Source: CAYRHS01 sp964424125 (GTDB lineage Bacteria; Actinomycetota; Acidimicrobiia; IMCC26256; JAOSJL01). Taken from it: a stretch of 37,313 nucleotides of DNA. The notes under the pieces are model-generated. The model made no database searches and was not told the DNA's origin. It saw only the letters and a list, made by a program, of their open reading frames with translations. The DNA is taken from positions 1 through 37,313 of the forward strand of contig CAYRHS010000006.1 of assembly GCA_964424125.1 (NCBI GenBank), given 5' to 3'. Position numbers and translations under genes: made by a program. Shown here one piece after another: positions 1 to 7,247 of the stretch (its first letter is position 1; every line of letters begins with the position of its first letter).

Positions 1-911
1 CATCGAGGCGGATGGTCTCGGCAGCTACTCCGATCTGACCGATGCGGTTCGCGACGACTTCATCGCCCGCAATCTGAACAGCCGGCCGACCATCAACAAC
101 ATGACCTGCATCATGTCGCCCAACAGCGCGGCGACGGCGACCCACGAGCCGGGTGCGGGCTGGCACTTCCGCGAAGGCATCTGGCCGACGGTGAACGACT
201 CCATGATCATCAGCTCTTTCGGTCCGGATTCCGCTGACGACAACACCTGTCTCAACATGGCGAGCGACAAGTGGCTCCGACGCCTCGCCGAGCTGTGCTC
301 TCGCTACGACATCCTGCTGATCGTCGACGACATCCAGGCCGGCTTCGGACGGACCGGGCCGCTGTTCTCGTTCGAGCGGGCTGGGATCGAGCCCGACATC
401 GTGTGCATGTCGAAGTCGCTCTCCGGCATGGGCCTCCCGTTCTCGATCACCCTCATGCGTCCCGAGCTCGACGTGTGGGAGCCGGGCGAGCACAACGGAA
501 CCTTTCGGGGGAACAACCTCGCGATGGTCACGGCTGCCGCGGCGTTGGAGACGTTCTGGAGCGACGGTGAGTTGCAGCGCGAGGTCGAACGCAAGGCGGA
601 GATCGNNNNNNNNNNTGCTCGCGGAGAAGTACCCGCTCGCGATCTCCGAGCGGCGCGGTCTCGGGATGATCCAGGGACTGCACGTGCGCCTCGACGGCCT
701 CGCCGAGGAGGTGTGCGCGGCCGCCTTCGAGCGGGGGTTGCTGCTCGAGACGTCGGGTCCCGAGTCCGACGTCGTCAAGCTGCTCCCACCACTGGTGGTC
801 GACGACGCCGACCTCGCGTCGGGTCTCGACACGCTCAGCGACGCGCTCGTGAGCGTCGTGTCGCAGCACGGCCTCGACGGGGTCGTCACGCGGCAGGTGG
901 ACGACTCATGA
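1..911 (+). CDS. ectB: Diaminobutyrate-2-oxoglutarate aminotransferase EctB (partial, interrupted by assembly gap)
   Basis: EctB makes L-2,4-diaminobutyrate from aspartate semialdehyde, the first step of ectoine synthesis, using PLP. From about base 250 the reading frame matches class III aminotransferases: an IVDD segment that contacts the PLP ring, a GRTGP motif, the PLP lysine in MSKS, and the EPGEHNGTFRGNN block typical of EctB. The C-terminal part after the N-run (bases 618-911) reads in a different frame and contains the ETSGPE and VKLLPP segments of EctB. The frame change only means that the ten Ns are a placeholder; an intact gene needs a gap that is a multiple of three. Bases 2-250 are open in the same frame but do not look like EctB: the expected ETVQGEGG segment is missing. 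The 5' end is therefore divergent or misjoined. The stop overlaps the ectC start (ATGA). Confidence 0.85.
606..615. other. Assembly gap (10 N)
   Basis: Ten Ns sit inside ectB. The coding frame before the gap (codons starting at positions of the form 3n+2) and after it (3n) differ by an amount that ten bases cannot reconcile, so ten is a scaffolding placeholder. Comparison with known EctB proteins suggests only a few codons are missing. Confidence 0.97.
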
Positions 912-1333
912 TCGTACGAACGCTCGAGGAGACTCGCGGGTCGGAGCGCGAGACGGTCGCGCCGACGTGGACGAGCCGGCGGTTGCTACTTCGCCGCGAC
1001 GGACTGCGGTTCTCGCTGCACGACACCACGATCCGGGCCGGAACCGAGACGACGATGTGGTACCGACACCACGTCGAAGCGGTGTACTGCATCGAGGGAA
1101 CCGGGGAGCTCCAGGACCTGGAGTCGGGTCGGACCCTCCCGCTCGAGCCGGGGACCCTGTACGCACTCGACGGCCACGAACGGCACATCGTGCGGGCCCA
1201 CACCGGCCTGAGGATGATCTGCGTCTTCGACCCCCCGTGCACCGGGCAGGAGGTCCACCAGGAGGACGGCTCGTACCCGCTGCTCCAGGACGAGGGAGCG
1301 ACGCAGGGACGGCGAGCGGAGGAGGAGTCGTGA
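908..1333 (+). CDS. ectC: L-ectoine synthase EctC
   Basis: EctC is a cupin-fold, iron-dependent enzyme that closes N-gamma-acetyl-diaminobutyrate into ectoine in the cytoplasm. The protein has 141 residues, slightly longer than the usual 125-135. It begins MIVRTLEE, as is characteristic of the family. It carries the SLHDT segment, the WYRHHVEAVYCIEG block with cupin metal and substrate contacts, and the YALDGHERH and CVFDPPCTG segments. The ATG overlaps the ectB stop, and its own TGA overlaps the ectD GTG, so ectB, ectC and ectD are very likely translated from one message. The C-terminal tail after about residue 127 is charged and not family-conserved. Confidence 0.95.
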   Translation: MIVRTLEETRGSERETVAPTWTSRRLLLRRDGLRFSLHDTTIRAGTETTMWYRHHVEAVYCIEGTGELQDLESGRTLPLEPGTLYALDGHERHIVRAHTGLRMICVFDPPCTGQEVHQEDGSYPLLQDEGATQGRRAEEES

Positions 1334-2241
1334 CCGACGCGGCCACGCGAGCCGACGACTACCCGTCGCGGGTGTCCGGTGACCCGGCTCGGTCCACGCG
1401 TCTGGATCCCGTCGTCCACGGCTCGCCGGGCGACGGGCCGCTGAGCCCGGGCGCACTCGCGTCCTTCGAGCGCGACGGCTTCCTGGTCTGCGAAGAGCTC
1501 CTCGACCCCGACGAGGCGGCCTCGCTGCTCGCCGACGTGCGCCGCCTCACCACCGATCCCGGCGTCGCCGCCTCGGAACGCTCGATCGTCGAGCCGAACG
1601 GCGGCGCGGTGCGCTCGATCTTCGACGTGCATCGCCGCGATCCCTCGTTCGTGGCGCTGGCCGTCGATCCACGGCTCCTGGGCATCGCCCGCCAGCTCAT
1701 GGGGTCCGACGTCTACGTGCACCAGAGCAGGGTCAACCTCAAGCCCGGGTTCCGGGGACAGGAGTTCTACTGGCACTCCGACTTCGAGACCTGGCACGTC
1801 GAGGACGGCATGCCCCGGATGCGCGCGGTGAGCTGCTCGGTCCTGCTCACCGAGAACCACGCCTGGAACGGGCCGCTCATGCTGATCGCCGGGTCGCACC
1901 GCTGGTACGTGGCGTGCGTGGGCGAGACCCCCGACGATCACTACCAGCAGTCGCTGCGCAAGCAGGAGTATGGGGTGCCCGATGACGCGAGCCTGACGCG
2001 GTTGACCGAGGAAGGATCGATCGAGGTACCGACCGGCGCGCCCGGTTCGGTGGTGTTCTTCGACTGCAACGTGATGCACGGCTCCAACGGGAACATCACC
2101 CCGCACCCTCGTTCCAACGCGTTCTTCGTCTACAACAGCGTCGAGAACGCGCTCGTCGAGCCGTTCGGTGGGCGTGCACCGCGCCCCGAGTTCGTGGCGA
2201 GCCGGGACTTCTCGCCGGTCGCGTCGGGCGGGGGTCGTTAG
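1330..2241 (+). CDS. ectD: Ectoine 5-hydroxylase EctD
   Basis: EctD is a non-haem Fe(II)/2-oxoglutarate dioxygenase that converts ectoine into 5-hydroxyectoine. The 303-residue protein carries the family signature around residues 138-153, FYWHSDFETWHVEDGMPRMR, which includes the iron-binding H-x-D. The second iron histidine is in the VMHGSNGN segment, and the arginine of HPRSN is expected to bind 2-oxoglutarate. The GTG start at 1330 overlaps the ectC stop (GTGA), which supports both the start choice and translational coupling. It is the last gene of the operon. No ask_ect aspartokinase or regulator is visible, and ectA would lie upstream of the window. Confidence 0.95.
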   Translation: MTDAATRADDYPSRVSGDPARSTRLDPVVHGSPGDGPLSPGALASFERDGFLVCEELLDPDEAASLLADVRRLTTDPGVAASERSIVEPNGGAVRSIFDVHRRDPSFVALAVDPRLLGIARQLMGSDVYVHQSRVNLKPGFRGQEFYWHSDFETWHVEDGMPRMRAVSCSVLLTENHAWNGPLMLIAGSHRWYVACVGETPDDHYQQSLRKQEYGVPDDASLTRLTEEGSIEVPTGAPGSVVFFDCNVMHGSNGNITPHPRSNAFFVYNSVENALVEPFGGRAPRPEFVASRDFSPVASGGGR

Positions 2242-2565
2242 ACCCGAGACCTTCCCCCGGGCGTCAGCTCTCCGTCACCTCCAGTTCACGCCGTTCTCGT
2301 ACCGTGCGCGGCGATGCGATCGCACTGGGCCTCGGAGCGGTCATCGTGACCGACTGGATGCAACAGCTCGGCTGCCCGACGATCGACACTGGTTCAACGC
2401 ATGCGTCGACACGCTGGACGAGACCGGGTTCCGGGGCCTCGCGATCGCGTATCCCCACTCGATCCGGCAAACCCATGGATTTCCTCGCGCCGCTCGTGCT
2501 CGCCGGCTACGTGGCCCGAACCACGACGTCGGCGGTCGTGGCCCGGCCGTGGGCCATGATGGGGC
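2242..2565. other. Gene-poor stretch between ectD and the tRNA
   Basis: This stretch of 324 bases holds no convincing gene. One short plus-strand reading (about 2387-2480) gives a protein-like segment containing WFNACVDTLDETGF and IAYPHS, but it has no credible start and runs out of sense afterwards. It may be a remnant of a decayed gene or chance. The region must also contain the end of the ectoine transcript and the tRNA promoter, but I cannot point to a clear terminator or promoter box. Confidence 0.4.
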
Positions 2566-2638
2566 GGGCGCGTAGCTCAGTGGTCAGAGCAGCGGACTCA
2601 TAATCCGTCGGTCGCTGGTTCGATCCCAGCCGCGCCCA
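2566..2638 (+). tRNA. tRNA with CAT anticodon (tRNA-Ile2 or elongator tRNA-Met)
   Basis: A full cloverleaf can be drawn by eye. The acceptor stem GGGCGCG pairs perfectly with CGCGCCC and is followed by discriminator A. The D stem is GCTC/GAGC, the anticodon stem is GCGGA/TCCGT around the loop CTCATAA, and the T stem is GCTGG/CCAGC around TTCGATC. The anticodon is CAT. It is not the initiator, because position 1 pairs with 72. The D arm and variable/T region resemble, from memory, bacterial tRNA-Ile2, whose C34 is changed to lysidine by TilS; elongator Met is the alternative. CCA is not encoded. Confidence 0.93.
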
Positions 2639-2691
2639 CGGCGTTCCGGCTCGTCGCGTCGCGCGGAGCAGGACGAACGTGCTGGTGTCCC

Positions 2692-3084
2692 CTAGGTCGA
2701 GGCTCGCGCGCCTCCCCTGGCATGTGACCTGATGAAGTCGACGATGTCGGTCGTGCGGGAACCGGGGAGGAACACGCCTGCGCAGCCGGCCTCGCGCAGC
2801 GCGGGGATCTCGTCGCGGGGAATCGGGCCACCGGCAACGACCAGCACGTCCCCCATATCGTTCTCGTGCAGCAAGCGCAGCACCTCGAGCGCCGCACCGA
2901 TGCGGCCTCCGATGTTGAGGCCGACGACGTCGACGTCCTCCTCGAGCGCGATGTGTGCGATCGTCGCGGGCGTTATCTGGCCGCCGTAGATCGCCTCCAT
3001 GCCCGCGTCTCGCATCGCGGTCACGACAGCGATGACACCGCGGAGGTGCCCGTCGAGACTGGTCTTGGCGACCAGGACGCGCAA
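2692..3084 (-). CDS. B12-binding small subunit of an acyl-CoA mutase
   Basis: This 130-residue protein is a stand-alone cobalamin-binding domain like IcmB or the C-terminal domain of methylmalonyl-CoA mutase. It has the base-off/His-on motif with K7, D11, H13 and G16 (DGHLRG), where the histidine is the lower ligand to cobalt and Lys/Asp complete the relay. It is divergent further on: the usual GLSxLSGAH nucleotide-tail segment reads GLNIGGRIG, and the GGG segment reads AGGPIP. It is transcribed away from the plus-strand operon that starts at 3235. The large subunit at 7248-8870 has no B12 domain of its own, so these two probably form a heteromeric mutase. It could also serve the second large subunit at 22710-24380, which likewise has no small subunit nearby. 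Confidence 0.88.
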   Translation of the reverse strand: MRVLVAKTSLDGHLRGVIAVVTAMRDAGMEAIYGGQITPATIAHIALEEDVDVVGLNIGGRIGAALEVLRLLHENDMGDVLVVAGGPIPRDEIPALREAGCAGVFLPGSRTTDIVDFIRSHARGGARAST

Positions 3085-3234
3085 CGCGCGGTGCCGAGCA
3101 GGCTCCTTGCTGTCTTCGATTCGCCAACGCTAGCCTGCGAGTTAGCCGTCGTTCACAGGGCCGCCCGGGCGATGGATGCCGGGACCCGACTCGGCCACGT
3201 CGAGAGCAGCGGCCGTCGACCAGCGGGGGGTCAC
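3085..3234. promoter_or_regulatory. Divergent intergenic region, likely bidirectional promoter
   Basis: These 150 bases separate the minus-strand B12 subunit from the plus-strand acyl-CoA operon. The divergent layout implies promoters for both transcripts and possibly a shared operator. I see no clear inverted repeat or consensus box. Immediately before the GTG at 3235 is a G-rich ribosome binding site (GCGGGGGG). Confidence 0.4.
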
Positions 3235-4032
3235 GTGGGTTACGAGACGATGACCTACGAGACCCGAGACGGCATCGCGACGATCACGATGAATCGTCCC
3301 GAACGGTCCAACGCGATGAACGCCCAGTGGTTCCAGGACTTCGGGGCCGCGCTGGAACGGGCCAACCTCGATCCCGAGGCGCGGGTCGTGATCATCACCG
3401 GCGCCGGGAAGGCATTCTGCACCGGCGGCGACATGAAGGAGCCCATCCCCGAGCTCCTCACCGAGGGTGAGCGCCAGCTGCGCCGGTCGCCGCTCTCGGG
3501 TGGCCTTCCCATGTTCACGCTCCAGATTCGTGCCCTCGAGAAGCCCTCGATCGCGGTGGTCAACGGGGCCGCGGCCGGAGGCGGGCTGGCGGTCGCCCTC
3601 GCATGCGACGTCATCGTCGCCTCGGAACGGGCGAGATTCGCGCTCGGCTACATCGATCGAGGCCTGATCCCGGACTCGGGGACGACCCACCTCCTCACGC
3701 AGGCAGTCGGGCTCCACCGGGCGTGTGAGCTCGTGTTCAGCGGTGAGGTGCTCGATGCGGCGCGAGCCTTCGAGTACGGGCTGTGCAACCGCGTCGTCGC
3801 CCACGACGAGCTCATGGTGTCGGCTCGTGGTCTGGCGTCCGTCATGGCACGGAAGGCCCCGGTGGCGTTGCGGCTCTCGAAGCGCGCGCTCTATCGAGGT
3901 GCCGAGAGCGATCTGGCGACTGCCGTCGACTACGAGCTCTTCCTCATGCATCACTGCGCGCAGACCGCCGATTTCGCCGAGGGGAAGGAAGCCTTCGTCG
4001 AGAAGCGAGATGCCGCCTTCCAAGGTGACTAG
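3235..4032 (+). CDS. Enoyl-CoA hydratase/isomerase family protein (PaaG-like active site)
   Basis: This crotonase-fold protein of 265 residues is the first gene of the acyl-CoA operon. The N-terminus (ITMNRPERSNAM) and the oxyanion-hole glycines at residues 115-117 are clear. The two catalytic glutamates of ordinary hydratases are absent: the positions equal to rat Glu144 and Glu164 hold Ala119 and Tyr139. Instead, Asp147 lies in an IPDSG segment like that used by PaaG-type enoyl-CoA isomerases. An isomerase role, moving a double bond in an acyl-CoA, is therefore more likely than hydration; this is inference. The GTG at 3235 is chosen because of a G-rich ribosome site and because MGYETMTYE fits family N-termini. 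ATG at 3250 is the alternative. Confidence 0.85.
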   Translation: MGYETMTYETRDGIATITMNRPERSNAMNAQWFQDFGAALERANLDPEARVVIITGAGKAFCTGGDMKEPIPELLTEGERQLRRSPLSGGLPMFTLQIRALEKPSIAVVNGAAAGGGLAVALACDVIVASERARFALGYIDRGLIPDSGTTHLLTQAVGLHRACELVFSGEVLDAARAFEYGLCNRVVAHDELMVSARGLASVMARKAPVALRLSKRALYRGAESDLATAVDYELFLMHHCAQTADFAEGKEAFVEKRDAAFQGD

Positions 4033-4060
4033 AGACGGCCACGAACGAAGGAAGCACGAG

Positions 4061-4864
4061 GTGACCGAAGCAGCTGGCGGCGACGGGGTGACTCTGGCGC
4101 AGGACGGCAGCGTGGCCGTGATCACCTTCGATCGGCCCGAGAAGGCGAACGCACTCCGACTCGCCGACTACGAGCGCTACCTCGAGCTCGTGAAGCGTTG
4201 CGAGGACGATCCGCAGGTGCGGGTGGTCATCGTGACCGGCGCGGGCGACAAGTACTTCACGGTCGGCGACGACTACACCGACTACGACAGTGAACACATG
4301 GCCGAGTTCCGAGCGCGGAACGCCTACGAGCGGATGGCACACCTCGACCCTGTCAGCACAGCAGGCCGCATCCTCTGGAACTCGCCCAAGATCTCGATCG
4401 CCGCTGTCAACGGCGCCTGTATGATGCCCGACATCCTTTGGTGGTCGGATCTCCGGATCATGGCCGACACCGCCACGCTGAACGAACACCAGGTGGGCCT
4501 CGGTGTCGCACCGAGTTGCGGGGGGACGCAGCTCCTTCCCCGCCTGGCCGGCCGGGCCAAGGCGCTCGAGGTGCTCCTGCTCGGTGCGCCCCTCACCGCG
4601 CAGGAAGCCCTCCGTCACGGCGTCGTCAACGCGGTCGTGCCGCTCGCCGAGCTCATGCCGACCGCACGACAGTGGGCCGAGCGGATCGCTGCATCGCCCG
4701 AAGCAGCGGTCGCGATGACCAAGCTGTCGGTCAACGCTTCCCAGGACCTGCCGCTGGAGTGGGGGGCACGGCTCGAGCGCTTCGGCTCGTACGTCTCCGA
4801 GCTGACGAGCGACATCTGGGAACGCACCGCCGAATTCGTGAAGGCCAAGGGCGGGAGCGGGTGA
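4061..4864 (+). CDS. Crotonase-family protein with altered oxyanion loop
   Basis: This second crotonase-fold protein has 267 residues. It has a normal N-terminal half (VITFDRPEKANAL, VTGAGDKYF) and a normal C-terminal half (GGTQLLPRLAGRAKALE). The segment that usually forms the oxyanion hole, ALGGGxE, reads CMMPDILWW at residues 120-128 and is about two residues shorter, so the glycine run is gone. The Glu164 position is Gln144, with Glu142 nearby. It either acts on an unusual substrate or has lost hydratase chemistry. It starts 28 bases after the previous gene with a GAAGG ribosome site, and its TGA overlaps the next start (GTGA), so it is translationally coupled to the first acyl-CoA dehydrogenase. 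Confidence 0.83.
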   Translation: MTEAAGGDGVTLAQDGSVAVITFDRPEKANALRLADYERYLELVKRCEDDPQVRVVIVTGAGDKYFTVGDDYTDYDSEHMAEFRARNAYERMAHLDPVSTAGRILWNSPKISIAAVNGACMMPDILWWSDLRIMADTATLNEHQVGLGVAPSCGGTQLLPRLAGRAKALEVLLLGAPLTAQEALRHGVVNAVVPLAELMPTARQWAERIAASPEAAVAMTKLSVNASQDLPLEWGARLERFGSYVSELTSDIWERTAEFVKAKGGSG

Positions 4865-6054
4865 GGCCGTCGTTCGCCTTCACGGCCGAGCAGGAGGCAT
4901 GGCGGCAGGAAGTGCGTGCCTTCCTCGCGGAGGCGTTCACGCCCGAGCTGCGCGCCGAAGTCGGGGCCGTCGGTTCCGAGGAGGCCGGCGCGTCGGCGGC
5001 CATGGCGGACTTCCGCAGGAAGATCTGCGAGAAGGGCTGGTACGGGCTGAACTGGCCCGAGAGCTACAGCGGCCTCGGCAAGTCGGCGGTCGAGATGCTC
5101 ATCTTCGCCGAGGAGTTCGAGCGGGAGGACGCGCCCACGATCGAGCGCGCGATCGCGTCGACGATCGGACTCACCATTCTCCACTTGGGCACCGAGCACA
5201 ACAAGCAGATGTGGATCCCGAAGATCAGCAACGGTGAGGTCTCCTTCGCGCTCGGCTACTCGGAGCCCGACGCCGGCACCGATCTCGCGGCGCTCCAGAC
5301 CCGAGCCGAGCGCGACGGTGACGACTGGGTGATCAACGGACAGAAAATCTGGAACAGCGTGGCCCACTACGCCACGCACGAATGGCTCGCGGTGCGCACA
5401 GACCCCGACGCGCCGAGACATCACGGCATCTCGATCATCGTCGTGCCCCTCGACTCGCCCGGCATCACCGTCCAGCCGCTGCTGACATGGTCGGGCCTGC
5501 GCACCAATGCCACCTTCTTCGAGGACGTCCGCGTCCCCGGTGACCACCTGATCGGTGAGGAGAACGAAGGCTGGACCTACGTGACCGCCGCACTCGCCTT
5601 CGAACGCGCCAACGCGTTCGGAAGCGCGGGCCACCTCCGTCGGCTGCTGGACGACCTCGTGGAGCGGTGCCGGACCACGACCATCGACAGAGAGACCCTG
5701 GCCGAGCGCCCCGAGGTGCAGATGCGCTTGGCCGAGCTGGAGGTCGACCTGGAGATCGCCTGGTTGCTCGCCTACCGCACCGCCGCAATCGTCGACTCGG
5801 GCCGGGTGCCCGAGACAGAAGGCGCGATGGTCAAGGTCTTCACCTCGGAGTTCGAGACGAAGCTCACGGACTGGGGGATGGAGCTGCTCGATCTCTACGG
5901 GCAGCTCGCGGGCGGCGATCCCGATGCCATGTCGGGAGGCCGCCTGGAACGGACCTACCGGGTGGCTCCGGTGGGCCGCTTCGGTGCCGGGACCAACGAG
6001 ATCCAGCGCGACATCATCGCCCAGCGAGGCTGGGGACTCCCGCGCAGGCGCTGA
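4861..6054 (+). CDS. Acyl-CoA dehydrogenase, alpha-type (FadE-like)
   Basis: This is a flavoprotein dehydrogenase of 397 residues that introduces an alpha,beta double bond into an acyl-CoA and passes electrons to ETF. The N-terminal helical domain starts FTAEQEAWRQEVRAF. The middle strand domain has the flavin-contacting YSEPDAGTDLA. The C-terminal part ends with FGAGTNEIQRDIIAQRGWGLPR, typical of actinobacterial FadE proteins that pair with a second, beta-type partner. That partner is the next gene, 13 bases downstream. Known alpha2-beta2 FadE pairs work on bulky, CoA-linked substrates such as steroid side chains. The GTG start overlaps the preceding stop. Confidence 0.92.
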   Translation: MRPSFAFTAEQEAWRQEVRAFLAEAFTPELRAEVGAVGSEEAGASAAMADFRRKICEKGWYGLNWPESYSGLGKSAVEMLIFAEEFEREDAPTIERAIASTIGLTILHLGTEHNKQMWIPKISNGEVSFALGYSEPDAGTDLAALQTRAERDGDDWVINGQKIWNSVAHYATHEWLAVRTDPDAPRHHGISIIVVPLDSPGITVQPLLTWSGLRTNATFFEDVRVPGDHLIGEENEGWTYVTAALAFERANAFGSAGHLRRLLDDLVERCRTTTIDRETLAERPEVQMRLAELEVDLEIAWLLAYRTAAIVDSGRVPETEGAMVKVFTSEFETKLTDWGMELLDLYGQLAGGDPDAMSGGRLERTYRVAPVGRFGAGTNEIQRDIIAQRGWGLPRRR

Positions 6055-6067
6055 GAGGAGGCTGTCA

Positions 6068-7246
6068 GTGGAGCTCGCGCTGTCCGAGGACCAACTGCTT
6101 CTCGCGAAATCCGCCCGCGAGCTCCTCGAGCGCGAGTGCACTCCCTCCCTCGTGCGAGCACTGCGGGACTCGCCGACCGGGCACTCGACCGAGCTCTGGC
6201 GGGTGCTCGCCGACCACGACTGGGTGGGCGTGGCGCTTCCCGAGAGCCAGGGCGGGTCGGGGGCGAGCATCTTCGAGCTCGGTCTGTTCATGGAGCAGGC
6301 GGGCCGGGTGTTGTTGCCCACCACGTACGCGGCGACGACCTTCGCCGCGGAGGTGATCCGCCGTCTCGGCCCCGACGCACCACGCCGGGAGCTGCTCGAG
6401 CGGATCTGTGCGGGTGACATGGTGGCGACCGTCGCCCTCGCGGAGCGCGAGTCCGTGCGCGAGCCCGCGTTCATGCGCACCCACGTTCGCCAGGTCGACG
6501 ACCATTGGCTGCTCACAGGCGAGAAGATGTTCGTCGTCGCGCCCACGGCCGCTGACGTCGTCCTCGTCGTGGCGCGTCGGCCGACGAGCATCGGTGGTGG
6601 TCACGCCGTCGCCCTGGTGGACCCTCTGGCGAAGGGCGTCACGGCTGTGCCGCACGTGACGTTCGGCCGGGACCCCCAGGCAGCGGTCTCCTTCGACGAG
6701 GTGGTGGTCGCTGAGGACAAGCTGTTGGTCGGGGACACGTCGTCGGACGACGCGTGGCCCGTGGTCGACGCAGCGGTGCTCGTCGCCACCGCTCTCGAGT
6801 GCGCGGAGATGGTCGGCGGGGCAGAGCGCGTCCTGGAGATCACCGCCGAATACGTGAAGCAGCGCCACCAGTTCGGGCGACCGATCGGCTCGTTCCAGGC
6901 CGTCCAGCACCACGTCGCGGACATGGCCACGAGTGTCGAGTCCGGTCGGTGGGCGACCTACCAGGCGCTGTGGCGCCTCGCGGAAGGTCTTCCTGCCCGG
7001 CGTGAGGTGTCGATCGCGAAGGCATGGTGCTCGCCGATGTACACGACGGTCACCCAACTGGCACACCAGCTCCACGGGGGCGCCGGAATCGTGATCGAGC
7101 ACGACCTACACCTGTGGTCCGAGCGGGCGAAGGCGACCCAGGTGCGCTTCGGTGGACGAGACGTGCACCTGCGCGCGCTCGCGGGTGAGATGGGTCTGCC
7201 GGTCCGTGTGGCGCCCAGCTCGGACGCCACGGCTGGAGGAGCATGA
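6068..7246 (+). CDS. Acyl-CoA dehydrogenase, beta-type (FadE-like)
   Basis: This is the partner acyl-CoA dehydrogenase, 392 residues, starting MELALSEDQLLLAKSARELL. It carries the C-terminal signature YVKQRHQFGRPIGSFQAVQHH and the end segment HQLHGGAGIVIEHDLHLW, both typical of beta-type FadE subunits. The middle domain lacks the crisp SEPDAGTD flavin motif seen in the alpha partner, as is common for such partners. An AGGAGG ribosome site precedes the GTG start. The gene ends one base before the mutase gene starts. I infer a heterotetramer with the product of 4861-6054. Confidence 0.9.
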   Translation: MELALSEDQLLLAKSARELLERECTPSLVRALRDSPTGHSTELWRVLADHDWVGVALPESQGGSGASIFELGLFMEQAGRVLLPTTYAATTFAAEVIRRLGPDAPRRELLERICAGDMVATVALAERESVREPAFMRTHVRQVDDHWLLTGEKMFVVAPTAADVVLVVARRPTSIGGGHAVALVDPLAKGVTAVPHVTFGRDPQAAVSFDEVVVAEDKLLVGDTSSDDAWPVVDAAVLVATALECAEMVGGAERVLEITAEYVKQRHQFGRPIGSFQAVQHHVADMATSVESGRWATYQALWRLAEGLPARREVSIAKAWCSPMYTTVTQLAHQLHGGAGIVIEHDLHLWSERAKATQVRFGGRDVHLRALAGEMGLPVRVAPSSDATAGGA

Positions 7247-7247
7247 G

